Assembly (NCBI RefSeq): GCF_902686445.1 | Contig: NC_062222.1 | Location: 132,749,035 to 132,813,034, forward strand | Source of the DNA: Sciurus carolinensis | Lineage: Eukaryota; Chordata; Mammalia; Rodentia; Sciuridae | Direction: 5' to 3' | DNA length: 64,000 nucleotides | Shown here: positions 23,666 to 34,879 of the stretch, piece after piece | Layout: the number at the start of each line of letters is the position of its first letter | Position numbering within the stretch: the first letter of the stretch is position 1 | Position numbers and translations under genes: made by a program | Notes under the pieces: generated by a model | What the model was told of the DNA's origin: nothing | The model's input: the letters and a program-made list of their open reading frames with translations, nothing else | Databases searched by the model: none

Positions 23666-24739
23666 ATACTCTATACCTTTTATCTAAAGTCCATGGCAAA
23701 TATACTGGAAATCAATTGAGGTAGAGCCCCCACTGGTTGTTAATTTTGGCTCTACCCATTGACCATTTCTCATTGGGTGGTTGGAAAAAGGTTCGCATCT
23801 GTATACCAGGTTCAATTCCAGTATCTCTTCTGCTTCCTATGTAGGAGTCCTATGTAGCTCCATGAGTAGAACCTCTCTTCATTGCTTAATTATGAAAATG
23901 CTGAGAAACACAGCTAAGAGATAGCAGGTAAAATGAAGAATAAAATCCTTCCTACATAAATCTAGGTGAAAACAAGACTTAAACTTGACATATCTGTAGG
24001 AGGTCAGTCTACATCAGTGAACCCCAGAACTGTCTGCCTGTCACAGCAACCCTGGATGAATTTACTCCATGGGTAAAAAGTCTATGCTGGTCAGGGTCAG
24101 GATTGAACAGTCAGAGAAGTTCTTTCTCGAAGCTTTCTCACTTTCAAAAGAGAAGAAAGGAGACTTCATTGAGAAGAGCCAGTTGTTCTAAACTAGCTGT
24201 CACTTGAGTCTCTCTATCTTCACCCTGAAGGCGTTTAGGGGCAGAGAGAAGCTGAGAGAGCTAGTTAGACTCTATTCAGGATGGAGAAAGCACATCATTC
24301 CTGTCATAAATTTACAGAATTATATCATAGTCCTACTGTCATCTAAACTCTATCTTTAAGCCTCACATTCTTATCCTGTGTAAATTTACCTAAATCAACA
24401 TATTTGAATATAGGTAAATTTCTTGAATTCATATTCTCAGCTATTTACCATATACAGGAACACCAGCAATTGTTCCCAAGCTCTGATGACAGCCCACACA
24501 ACATCCTATGTTTTGTTCATTGGTATTGACCCACCCAAAATTTCCTTAAAGTCTCTGTACTTTGAGCTGTGTGCCATGGTTAACCACATCACAGCACCAG
24601 GCAAAAGTGTCAGTCTGCTGTCTGTTTGATTGTATTCATTTTACCAAGCTCAGATAAATCCTGGTCTGTTTAGAAAATATTCTTTCAAATATGCAATATC
24701 AAAGAGGAACACTTTCTTTCTGTCTATGGTTCCCAAGGC
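23666..24739. other. No recognisable feature
   Basis: Ordinary mixed sequence with one 68-codon frame at 24423-24629. No repeat identified. Confidence 0.4.
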
Positions 24740-24890
24740 AGTTTGAAAGACTAGTATTGAACCTATTGTACTTGGCCTGTATCTTTATTTTTTTCCTGGT
24801 GACAAACTTCATTTGAAGCTGTTAAAGAGCAGGAGTTATTTGGTTCCTCACCTCTGAATGTCCACAGTGCCTTTCTGACTCATTCTGCAT
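24740..24890 (+). mobile_element. L2 3' end relic (weak)
   Basis: 'agagcaggagttatttggtt' and 'cctctgaatgtccacagtgc' resemble the L2 tail ('gggcagggacc... tgtatccccagtgcc'). Tentative. Confidence 0.4.
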
Positions 24891-25132
24891 GGTAGGACTC
24901 TGATGAGGCATTCTAGATTACATTAGCTGCTCCAATCATTGACATTTATAGAGGAGGCATTAGCTTAGCAATTGGTACTAGTCAGCACACTTCACATCCC
25001 ATAGTAGAAACTAAGCTCAAATCGGTTTCAGCAAAGGAGATAAATGTTGACTTAATTTGACTAGGAAGCCTGAAGGCTAAAATATGTTTCATGAACAATT
25101 GTGTTCATGTTTTGAAACACAAGAAATCTCCA

Positions 25133-25215
25133 GGGACTGGGGATGTAGCTCAGTTGGTAGAGTGCTTGCCTAGCATGCACAAGGCCCTGGGTTCAAACTC
25201 CAGCAGTACCACCCC
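25133..25215 (+). mobile_element. ID SINE (tRNA-Ala-like)
   Basis: 'ggggatgtagctcagttggt', 'agagtgcttgcctagcatgc' and 'ggttcaaactccagcagtac' are the ID element. The A box is TAGCTCAGTTGG and the B box is GGTTCAAACTCC. It lacks a poly(A) tail and is followed by 'ccccggggggtgg'. It is not a functional tRNA, because the acceptor stem and 3' end cannot pair. Confidence 0.88.
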
Positions 25216-26649
25216 GGGGGGTGGAGGGGAATCCAACTTTGTCTCCTCTTCTTGCCTCCATTTGCCTTTTTCTCATCTTCAGAAAGCTTTTCTGTGAAGC
25301 ATGGCAAGAATCCCCTCCTCAGCTTAAATTCATAGCTCCTAATTTAAGATACAATGATGACAACCCCTCACCCCAGTTGCTGAAGAGAGGACCGAGATTC
25401 ACTGGGGTTAGTCAATGTGCTTCACCTTGATCCTTACCCTTTACCAACAAGCAAAGCCCTTTCTCTGGATCTGAGGGGTTGGCTTTGCTTCCCCTGCACT
25501 TCTCTGAATCCATGTCTTGCTGAGAATGCAGGAAACATGGCTTTCTCAAAGGAAAGCATCATGAACTCATATAAATCCTCTCCTATGTTCTTTATAAGAT
25601 TTCCCTGAGGATTAAATGGGACACTTTAACTAAAGCACCTAAGATGTATAACATACTCAAAAATTGTTAATTCCCTTAAGACTCTTTCCTGTACATATGT
25701 CTTAATGTCATACCTACTTAAAATAAAATCATCCTGCAAAAATAATCAGTTGAAAGCAAAAGAAGGGTTGGTGGTGATAGATGGATGCAAGAAAAGCCTG
25801 CTGAAACACAATATAAACTCACAGTGATGTGAATGTCAGAGGCCATGCATATGAAAATTGTATTGAAATCACTTTGGAAAATATATTGTGTAAATGCCAC
25901 CAGTAATGACAACGGTCCATGCCACCTTAATCGTGTCCTTTGCTACATTGAAATCCATTGCACCCAAGTACCTTTATTTATTTTTCAAAGCTCAGATACT
26001 CAGGATACTTCAGGAGAAAATATAAACATAAAAGGCATGGAGTATATTAGCATTCAAATAGTACCTTATCTTCCCCTCCTTGCCTTATAACTTACATCCA
26101 CTGCACCACAGAAGGATCCATAGACTGAAGGAGAATTCATTCAGCTCAAGTTTTTCAATGAACTGTGTGTTGTGTTCCCTGTATATGAACAATCACCAAT
26201 GCAGTGTAATGCAAGTTTAATGTGTTTGAAAGATGTCCATTGGAGAGTGGCGGCAGTCACTAAAAGCATATTTTTTTAAATAAGCGGATTTACCTAGGAA
26301 ACCATGCATTACAAGAGACGCAGTAGTAAATTAATTCCAAATCATGATTTATTTGGCTGCCATGAGTTATGGCTCCTTATGCTCATTAACCTTGAGTCTT
26401 CCACCATCTGCCCCCACCCTCAATTCAGCTCTGCAGGACACTCTCAACTATCTTCAGGATAAAATTTCTCAGGCTTATGTTTCTGACTCCTGTCACTGTT
26501 GCAACTGAATGCTAAATTTCAGAGACACTTTGAAGGCTCTTTTTTAAATACAGCATGAATTAAATGTAAATTTATGCCTACTTCTAATTAAATAAACTAC
26601 ATTAAAAACAAACTTGGTAAATTTATAAAATTAGCCACTTTCTAATTAT
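25216..26649. other. Mostly unassigned stretch
   Basis: Contains a MIR tail at 25590-25660. The AT-rich part 26270-26400 with homeobox-type TTAATT motifs looks unlike the repeats and could be conserved non-coding sequence, but this cannot be judged from one genome. Confidence 0.4.
25590..25660 (+). repeat. MIR 3' fragment
   Basis: 'ttccctgaggattaaatggg' and 'taaagcacctaagatgtata' match the MIR 3' part. Confidence 0.55.
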
Positions 26650-26707
26650 TTACATATATGTATATATTTTAACCAATTAAAATAATAATAATAATATTTT
26701 ATTATTT

Positions 26708-26750
<43 letters not shown>
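26650..26750. repeat. Compound (TA)n-(AAT)n-(CA)n microsatellite
   Basis: TA/TG units, then AAT triplets (26680-26697), then (CA)18 at 26711-26746. Confidence 0.9.
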
Positions 26751-26751
<1 letters not shown>

Positions 26752-27066
26752 TGCACATATTCTACAAGGAACTGTGCCAAGTCAGGAGATGCAAGAAGAA
26801 CAAGAGATAGTCTCTGTCACTAAGTATGGTCAGGATCCAGGTTATGTGGCAAACAGTCTTATAATGAGTCATGGAGAGACAAGTAGTGATAACTGAATGG
26901 CATTGGGTCATCAAAGCCAGAAGATCTGGCAATACTGAGATGCTATCCTTGTTTTGAGCAAATTGCTTTCTCAGGCTGTGTTCTTACATTTACTGGCTTA
27001 CACTAGTCCCAAGTAGCAAGCAAGATAGATAATTTTGGAAAATTCAGTCATTATATAGTGTATTTT

Positions 27067-27166
27067 TTCTGCTTTTTTGAGTACTGTGCTGTACTAATAG
27101 AATCAATTTGCCCATTAAAAAATAAAGGAAAATTTTTGTCATTATATAAATATTAGTGTGTGTGTA

Positions 27167-27203
<37 letters not shown>

Positions 27204-27272
27204 TGCTTTTTTGAGTATTATATTCTTTGATGCCCTATTAGAATTGATTTGCCCATTAAAATAATGGAATAA
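27067..27272. repeat. Imperfect direct duplication around a (GT)n(AT)n tract
   Basis: Copy 1 at 27070-27132 and copy 2 at 27203-27272 share 'tgcttttttgagta', then diverge, then share 'gaatca/gaattg' and 'atttgcccattaaaa'. The (GT)n(AT)n tract at 27155-27203 lies between them. This is a local tandem duplication about 133 bp apart. Confidence 0.75.
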
Positions 27273-27350
27273 TAGTTAAGTACCTTCAGTATTAAAAGGT
27301 AATTATTTAAAATAATAATGATGGTCTAAGAAAGTTGACTCATAATCCTG

Positions 27351-27470
27351 TTTTTTTATTTGTTCTAATTAGTTAGATATGACAGTAAATTGACAAAGAC
27401 ACAAAAGAAGTACAATTGTGGGGATCCACTATTGGTGTGCAATTCTAGTTAGTGCATTTCATGTGGTCAG
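27351..27470 (-). mobile_element. L1 3' end fragment, antisense (weak)
   Basis: 'tttttttatttgttctaatt' followed by 'agatatgacagtaaattgac' resembles the antisense 3' terminus of a rodent L1 subfamily, as at 32029-32150. Confidence 0.4.
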
Positions 27471-27689
27471 GAAAATGCAGATGGAAAATTTAAAGATTCC
27501 CATTTTATTCATTCCCATGTGGACAAAATATACCACAGTTTGTCCAATAAACATGGAGGAAGGTGACTTTTCTATGCAATAGGATTTATTAATTAAACAA
27601 TAATCAGACTTTTAAAACAAAACTCTATTGTTCATTCTTAATTTGAAGAACGATGACTAGTTCACATTTTGATATTCTATCAATCTTTT

Positions 27690-27820
27690 TTCAGTTAGTG
27701 TCTTTTTTCTTTATTATTATATTGATTGACAGAGTTGTGTGTATTTTACCATGTACAATATGATGTTTTAAGGTACAAATACATTGTGGTATATCGAAAC
27801 TACCTTAGTAACTAACAAAC
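27690..27820 (+). mobile_element. Older L1 3' UTR fragment
   Basis: 'catgtacaatatgatgtttt' and 'aatacattgtggtatatcga' followed by 'cttagtaactaac' match an older L1 3' UTR pattern. The younger L1 at 27831 inserted just downstream. Confidence 0.5.
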
Positions 27821-27830
27821 AAAAAATTAG
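27821..27830. repeat. L1 target-site duplication, left copy
   Basis: 'aaaaaattag' here and at 30131-30140. The right copy adjoins the poly(A) tail, so its A residues are partly ambiguous. Confidence 0.65.
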
Positions 27831-27839
27831 AAGAATCAC

Positions 27840-29882
27840 ATGATTATTTCAATAGATGCAGAAAAAGCATTTGATAAAATACAGCACCCCTTCATGCTCA
27901 AAACACTAGAAAAAATTGGGGTAGTGGGAACGTTCCTTAGCATTGTAAAGGCCATCTATGCTAAGCCCATGGCTAATATCATTCTTAATGGTGAAAAACT
28001 GAAAGCATTCCCCCTAAAATCTGGAACAAGGCAGGGATGCCCTCTCTTACCACTCCTATTCAATATCGTCATTGAAACTCTAGCCAGAGCAATTAGACAG
28101 ACCAAAGAAATTAAAGGGATACGAATTGGAAAAGAAGAACTCAAACTATCCCTATTTACTGATGATATGATTATATACTTAGAGGAACCAGTAAATTCCA
28201 CGAGAAAACTCTTAGAACTCATAAGTGAATTTAGTAAAGTAGTGGGATATAAGAGCAATGCTCATAAATCTAATGCATTTTTATACATAAGTGATGAATC
28301 TTCAGAAAGAGAAGTTAGGAAAACTACCCCATTCACAATAGCCTCGAAAAAAATAAAATACTTGGGAATCAATCTCACAAAAGAGGTGAAAGACCTCTAC
28401 AATGAGAACTACAGAACACTAAAGAAAGAAATTAAAGAACACCTTAGAAGATGGAAAGATCTCCCATGTTCCTGGATAGGCAGAATTAATATTATCAAAA
28501 TGGCCATACTACCAAAAATGCTATACAGATTCAATGCAATTCCAATTAAAATCCCAACGATGTACCTTACAGAAATAGAACAAGCAATCATGAAATTCAT
28601 CTGGAAGAATAAGAAGCCTAGAATTGCTAAAGCAATCCTTCGCAGGAAAAATGAAGCAGGGGGTATTGCAATACCAGAACTTCAACTGTACTACAAAGCA
28701 ATAGTAACAAAAACGGCATGGTATTGGTACCAAAATAGACAGGTAGATCAATGGTACAGAATAGAGGACACGGACACAAACCCAAATAAATATAATTTTC
28801 TCATACTAGACAAATGGGCCAAAAATATGCAATGGAGAAAAGATAGCCTCTTCAACAAATGGTGCTGTGAAAATTGGAAATCCATATGCAACAGAATGAA
28901 ACTAAACCCATATCTCTCACCATGCACAAAACTAAACTCAAAATGGATTAAGGACCTCAGAATCAGATCAGAGACCCTGCATCTTATAGAAGAAAAAGTA
29001 GGTCCAGATCTTCAACATGTCGGCTTAGGACCAGACTTCCTCAACAGGACTCCCATAGCACAAGAAATAAAAGCAAGAATCAACAACTGGGATAGATTCA
29101 AACTAAAAAACTTTCTCTCAGCAAAGGAAACTATCAGCAATGCGAAGAAAGAGCCTACAGAGTGGGAGAAAATCTTTGCCAATCATACTTCAGATAGAGC
29201 ACTAATCTCCAGAATCTATAAAGAACTCAAAAAACTCAACACCAAGACTACAAATAACCCAATCGACAAATGGTCTAAGGAAATGAACAGACACTTCACA
29301 GAAGAAGACCTACAAACAATCAACAAACATATGGAAAAATGTTCAACATCTCTAGTAATAAGAGAAATGGAAATCAAAACCACCCTAAGATTCCATCTCA
29401 CCCCAATCAGAATGGCGATTATCAAGAATACAAGCAACAACAGGTGTTGGCGAGGATGTGGAGAAAAAGGCACACTCATACATTGCTGGTGGGGTTGCAA
29501 ATTAGTGCAGCCACTCTGGAAGGCAGTATGGAGATCCCTTAGAAAACTTGGAATGGAACTACCATTTGACCGAGCTATCCCACTCCTTGGCCTATACCCA
29601 AAGGACTTACAATCAGCATACTACAGAGATACAGCCACATCAATGTTCATTGCTGCTCAATTCACCATAGCCAGATTGTGGAACCAACCTAGATGCCCTT
29701 CAGTTGATGAATGGATAAAGAAACTGTGGCATATATATACAATGGAATATTACTCAGCCATAAAGAATAATAAAATTATGGCATTTGCAGGCAAATGGAC
29801 GAAATTGGAGAATATCATGCTAAGTGAGATAAGCCAATCTCAAAAAACCAAAGGAAGAATGATCTCGCTGATAAGGGGATGA
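27840..29882 (+). pseudogene. LINE-1 ORF2 remnant: RT palm to C-terminal Cys-rich domain
   Basis: A 680-codon frame. The intact ORF2 protein nicks DNA and reverse-transcribes L1 RNA in a ribonucleoprotein. Here the endonuclease and the first part of the reverse transcriptase are missing. The first ATG is simply an internal methionine just before motif A, whose catalytic aspartate is D6 in the context SIDAEKAFD. The TRQGCPL block (about residues 63-69) is kept. The second catalytic pair is at D108-D109, but the preceding residue is threonine: FTDD, codons 28155-28166, where L1 normally has FADD. One G-to-A change explains it. The C-terminal zinc-knuckle-like cluster C536-C540-H548-C553 is complete. 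The stop is TGA at the usual place. It is a pseudogene of a mobile element, and no promoter remains. Confidence 0.92.
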
Positions 29883-29889
29883 TGATACA

Positions 29890-30020
29890 TAATGGGGCAT
29901 GGGAGGGGTTAGTTTTAGGGTTAGAGTGAGGGTTAGGGAGAGGGGCAAGAGTGGGGGAAGGAAGGAGTGTATAGAGGGAAAAGAGGGATGGGAGGGGTGG
30001 GGGGAAGGGGAAAAATAACA
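29890..30020 (+). other. G-rich polypurine tract of L1 3' UTR
   Basis: Many G3-G6 runs, for example near 29895, 29924-29938, 29953-29957 and 29990-30008, including 'gagggttaggg'. L1 3' UTRs of mammals keep such a tract, and it can fold as a G-quadruplex on the sense strand. Confidence 0.8.
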
Positions 30021-30130
30021 GAATGAATCAACCAACATCACCCTATGTAAATTTATGATTACACAAATGGTATGCCTTTAGTCCATGTACAAACAGAGAA
30101 ACATCATGTATCCCATTTGTTTACAATAAA

Positions 30131-30140
30131 AAAAAATTAG
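30131..30140. repeat. L1 target-site duplication, right copy
   Basis: 'aaaaaattag', the partner of 27821-27830. Confidence 0.65.
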
Positions 30141-31865
30141 TCTCTGAAAAGATAGTTTGGTTCATGCTAGAATTTCCATATATGAATAAGTAACAAGGCA
30201 AAAATAGATTCTGTGGTCAAACAGATTTGAGAATATTTAGATGGCATGAGGCAGAGATTTTGCTATCTCAAGAATTTTCTGCATCTTTAATATGCTAATG
30301 TGCTTTGAAAAGCTCAAAAGAAAGTGAAATATTCAAAATTTTCAGACTTAGACAAATAAAAAAAATTTGGAGGGGCGAATCTTTTAGAAGGAGGTTTTTT
30401 GGTCAATAAGTTTGAGAGATAAGGATCTGTGGCCTCATGCTCATTCTCTTCTGAGAATCCACCCATTGTCATTGATTCTCTGACTGCACCCTCAGTGCCC
30501 TCAGAGCTGGGCACGCCCACCACCCTCCCCACCTTTCCTCTTGGTCCAGTCAGGCTCCAGCTAGGAGAGGAAAACGGGGCAGTGTGGATACTCTGGCATG
30601 CGTGAATCAACCTACCAGCAAGAAAATGATTTCCAGAAATAAGCAAATGTTTCTACACAGCTTCTTTGAAGTTTCATTTCATTTCATCGACAAGTCAACA
30701 GTTGTATTATTTACTTGTTGTTTAATATTCATGTATACATGGTGAAATAATCAATTCAGACCAATTAGCATACTCATTGCCTCCAATATTTATTATTTCC
30801 TTATAGTGCAAAAATTTAAAATTCTCTTTCATAGCTATTTTTAAATTCAAAGCACTATTAGTACCTGAAATCATCATGCTGTGCAATAAAACTGACCTTT
30901 GAACATTGACAAAGGTGTCCCTTTTCTCCATTCACTTCTTGGCTTTTTCTAACCATCATCCTAGTTTCTAGTCTGGGAGCATGACTTTTGGATTCCACAC
31001 ACAGCTTAGATGATAAGAGTAATTTTTTTTTCTCTCTCTCTCTCTGTGCCAGGACTGTTGCTCTTAACATAACATCCTCAGGTTCATATGTGTCAGAAAA
31101 AAGGAATTCCCTGTTTTTGGAAGACTGTGAGCTACTCCATTGCAAACATATACCACATCGTTTAATCTATTCATCTGTTGATGGACACTTGAGTTGTTTT
31201 CTCATGACTAGGCTGCCTTACGAGATTTGCTACAGAATACCCTTTTAAGTCACCATCTACAACCTTTTTGTGAGGTACTATTGATTCTCTTAAGGTATTT
31301 GTTGTAGCAACACATTTTGACCCAGAATTTAGCGTTGTTTAAAATGTCAGGGTGGGTAATGAAAAAGAGTAATTCCATATAAATCAACCCAGGGGCAAAT
31401 TACGGTGATGGACATAACAGAACAAGGGTCTGTCAATTGTAAATCCTCCCAGCTGACTATTACTCTATGAGCTTTTATTGAAAATTTCTCTGAAAAACTT
31501 ACTGCAAATTCTCACTGTTATCTGTGGAGGTCTGAGGCATATTTATCACTACAGGAGACAACTTTTAAAGCTTGGAAGTAAATTCAGTATGATGCCTTAA
31601 ATCTCTAAGCTTTTGTGAAACACTACTTCAGCTTCTTGGGGAAACCAATTCTGAATGATACATGTCATCAGTACCAGACTCTGTCACATATTACACTGGC
31701 TAGTGTCCTTAAATACACATTTAGGCGTGTACAGAAGTTTATCTGTGTGACACACTGAAATTCAACCTTTTATCACCATTGATGAGATTCTGAGTATAAA
31801 TAATAACTAATAGTAACAACAACCCCAATAAAATTATCAGATTTTCTTCTTCCATACACTCTCCA
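30141..31865. other. No recognisable feature
   Basis: Contains a T-run plus (TC)n at 31023-31045. Frames such as 30314-30646 and 30858-31145 on the minus strand match nothing I know. A weak L2-like C/T-rich passage begins near 31860. Confidence 0.45.
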
Positions 31866-32028
31866 TTGGAAGGCCTCTGTAATCTTTGCAGAGTTATCGT
31901 CCTAGCCAACATTTTTCTCCCTTCCCAATCTCATGAACTGCTTTTCCATCTTGCCACTAAACTCTTCACCTGGCTAGTCCACCAGTGCCTCCCACTCCAC
32001 CTGCCTAAAATTGGACTCATTTCTCTTT

Positions 32029-32150
32029 TTTTTATTTTATTGATTTTTAAAATTTGTGCTACTTAATTGTATGTGAATGTAGAATGCATTTATACATGTT
32101 GATAAGTCATACATAAATGAAATGTAATTGCCCATTTCATCTTTTTGAAA
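32029..32150 (-). mobile_element. L1 3' end fragment, antisense
   Basis: T-rich start (antisense poly(A)), then 'gtagaatgcatttatacatg', 'aagtcatacataaatgaaat' and 'gtaattgcccatttcatctt' follow the antisense 3' terminus of a rodent L1 subfamily. Confidence 0.6.
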
Positions 32151-32439
32151 TTACCCTGTTTTTATGTTTGCCATTAACAAAAGTTATATTTGTCTCACTC
32201 CTCACTCTTAAAATCCTTCTGTGCTCTTTTAATTTCTTGGACTGTTATGTGCTAGCTTCATGATCCTCTAAAAATGTCATAAATAAATAAAAATTTGACA
32301 TAAGAAGCAAGGATTTGAGGCTTTATTTTGAAGCAGAAACTCCGTTTTTATGGATATTAGAATACCATCGTGAACTAGGTACTTCCAAACTACTTGAATG
32401 ACCTTGGAAGAGTTATGCCACCTTCTGCACTTTGTTTCT

Positions 32440-32670
32440 AAGAGGAAAAAGGAAAACTTCAGAAGTTTGCTGCACTTTTTGAGGATACAGCAAGAAGATG
32501 GGCCTCTGACGTAGGAAGCAGGCCTCATGGAACCCCAAAGCTGCTGGCGTCATGATCTTGGGCCCCTTGCCTCCAGAACTGTGAGAGGTAAGTCACTCTG
32601 TTCTTGATTAATAACTTTGTCTATGGCATTGTGTTCGAGCAATTCAACTGGACTAAGCCAGGCAGTAAAA
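32440..32670 (+). mobile_element. MLT1-type MaLR LTR 3' part
   Basis: 'gaggatacagcaagaagatg', 'catgatcttgggccccttgc' and 'ctccagaactgtgagaggta' are the MLT1 LTR signature, continuing through 'tctatggcattgtgttcgag' and 'actggactaagcc'. The left part (32280-32440) is probably the same LTR but diverged. Confidence 0.65.
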
Positions 32671-32689
32671 TTTTAACAGGCTTCCCTTC

Positions 32690-33365
32690 CAGCCTCTGTT
32701 GACTTTATCTTCCAGAAATTCATCTTTCAGCTACCCGGTCATTGACTCACTCCTTTCCTCACTGAACTAACAGTTGATAAAGGGTTCCACCCTAAGCCTC
32801 AGGCTCCAAAACAGACATGACCTGAATCCTGAGCATCCTTGCTGGAGACTACTCGAGAAGCCAGAGTTGGGGACAGGCAGTTAGCATAGAAATAGGGGAT
32901 TGGGTCAAATCAGGGAAATAGAAGCCATGAAAGCCATCTGCCCCTGGAAGTTGGAGACTGCCCCTGGGAGAATGAAACGTCAAGGATCTCCGGAGCCCAT
33001 TGACTACCAAATCTACCTGCCCTTATGGAGGACTTCTGGCAGAGTCGCTAATTAATGCCCTGGGAACTTACCTGCCTGGATCGCTTTGGCCCTCCCCCTG
33101 CCATTCGCTTCTCACTTTTGCATCTCACCTGCAAAACCGGGCCTAGTCATGTAGGCAGGAAGGAAAGAGATAAGGGGAAAAGATCAGGAGAATAAAACCT
33201 ATAAAAAGGACAAGAGTTACCCATCCCATCCATCCCCCTTTGGGTCCCCTTCTTCCGCCCTGGAGATCTGTTCTACTTTTCTTTAATAAAGCTTCTTACT
33301 TTCTACTCCACACTTGCCTTGGCGTGCTTCTCTGGTGTTAGACTTCGACACCTGAGGAAGCGGGA
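32690..33365 (+). mobile_element. ERV LTR / 3' proviral block
   Basis: Has the organisation of a retroviral LTR. A TATA box (TATAAAAAG, 33200-33208) is followed by a poly(A) signal AATAAA at 33285-33290, 85 bp downstream, then a T/C-rich tail and 'tctctggtgttagacttcga'. The upstream part (32860-33180) shares blocks with the region before the polypurine tract of the minus-strand element at 36690-36910: 'ttggggacaggcagttag', 'gaaataggggat', 'catctcacctgcaaaac' and 'taggcaggaagg'. The left boundary and target duplication are not resolved, so it may include proviral 3' non-coding DNA as well as the LTR. Confidence 0.6.
33200..33290 (+). promoter_or_regulatory. LTR TATA box and poly(A) signal
   Basis: TATAAAAAG at 33200-33208 and AATAAA at 33285-33290, in the correct order for a retroviral R region between them. 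Relic; activity unknown. Confidence 0.6.
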
Positions 33366-33369
33366 CTTG

Positions 33370-34837
33370 TCAAGGTAACCAGCAATATCATTAGCATGAG
33401 TTTGAATGGGCTAACTCTCCATGCCATACTGACACCTGGGAGTGTTTGCCAACTGTTGGTTACTGTCCCTTAATTGGTGTTAATGGTTAAATTCTACACA
33501 TCCTGGCTTGGTGCCTAGTTTTCTCTAAAGGTTAAATGCTGTCTTCCTTGTACAAACATCTTTTTTCTGCCTAAATCGCTAAATCTCTAAGATACATGCT
33601 CTTGTTTAGGCATATGCGTTGTGTCCCCATGGATTTCAATATTGAATAAATAAACATTTAATGAACAAAACTCCCTCAATCCCATATTGATGTGAAAATA
33701 GATCATTGTAAAGCTATTCAAACACCCTTACAACGGCAGGCTATCAGGATGCAGAGAGACACCTAGCATTCATATCAATAACCATAAAATAGAATAATAC
33801 CCCTTCCACCTTTCTTCTTTCCCAGTCAGTTAGATATTTTCAAGCACTCATTTACATTTCCTTTGAATCCTCAAGCAGTTTTCAAAAATAGTCCCTTTAT
33901 AAAACAAATTAATCAACATGCAAGCCGTTCTCACTAGAAGCAACATCACTAGGAAATTCCCCTTTTATGAGCTTTTGTTGCTACAGGAACCTTAACCCTG
34001 AATCTCTCTCTTTCTCATGTATGGTGCGCACACACACACCCTCACGCACACGTGGGTGTATATATTCTCCTGTCTCTCCGTGTGTCCACAGAGGTTAGCT
34101 GACTAAGCCTAGAGGAGATGGATCACTCTGCACCTGTAGGAGAGAGTTAGAATACAATGTAGTGTCAACAAGTCTTGTTTTCCTCACTTCCAATTCATTC
34201 AGTCCTCATCTGTGGTTCCCAGTAGTGTTTTCTATAGGTGTGTGCTGGAAAAACAAATAATATTAGTCATATCTCCATCAGTCTGCTCCTCTGACCCAGT
34301 TTGTGTTTCATGTATTAGATTGACATTTTGAAATTGTTTATGGTCAGATATTTTTGAGAAGGACAAACAGCAGTTTCTACAACACCTCGAGAGAACATGC
34401 AACACCACCTTATAACTGTTCTCATGTTACTCCAACTATTGGACTAGTAACTCTTTAAAAATAAATTTTATCTTGTTTTCCTTTGGATGAAAGATTACAC
34501 GCACAGTGCTCGGTACCTAACTGGTGCTCCCAGTTGTTTGTGGGTGATGACTGTCTCTCCTTTAGAGAGTTCCCGTGCATTAGGGTGGTTCTTCTACAGA
34601 ACATTTAGGTATGGACGAGGCATGGACTATGAAAGGATAACTGCATTGCTTCATGACACAAGTCTCAGGCCAGTAGAACCACTTCCTTTCTTCCCCAGAT
34701 TTACTGAGACATAATTGGCATGTCTATTTTGGTCTGATATAACTATATTTACCCTTACTCTTTTATCCACTTCTTCCTTTTAGCCTTTATGTATTCTTAA
34801 ATACAGTGAGTATCCTGTAAGCAATCTATGGTTGGGA

Positions 34838-34838
<1 letters not shown>
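33370..34838. other. No recognisable feature
   Basis: Includes an imperfect CA-rich run at 34028-34050 and a 75-codon frame at 34487-34714 of no known family. Confidence 0.4.

Positions 34839-34876
<38 letters not shown>
34839..34876. repeat. (ATT)n microsatellite
   Basis: About twelve ATT triplets without interruption. Confidence 0.92.
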
Positions 34877-34879
34877 TTG

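Larger units (their letters stand above)
27831..30130 (+). mobile_element. 5'-truncated LINE-1, about 2.3 kb
   Basis: Starts inside ORF2 just upstream of reverse transcriptase motif A and runs through the ORF2 stop (29882), a G-rich 3' UTR and an A9 tail. It is bounded by a 10-bp duplication. The ORF1, endonuclease domain and 5' UTR are absent, which is normal for abortive L1 reverse transcription. The remaining ORF2 has no internal stop over 680 codons, so it is young compared with the other L1s here. It cannot move by itself. Confidence 0.93.

Noticed and set aside
29915..29940. Interstitial telomere repeat
   Set aside because: The TTAGGG-like units are few, imperfect and inside the L1 3' UTR polypurine tract; not a telomeric array.
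27831..30130. Active, full-length L1
   Set aside because: The 5' UTR, ORF1 and endonuclease domain are missing, so it cannot transpose by itself.
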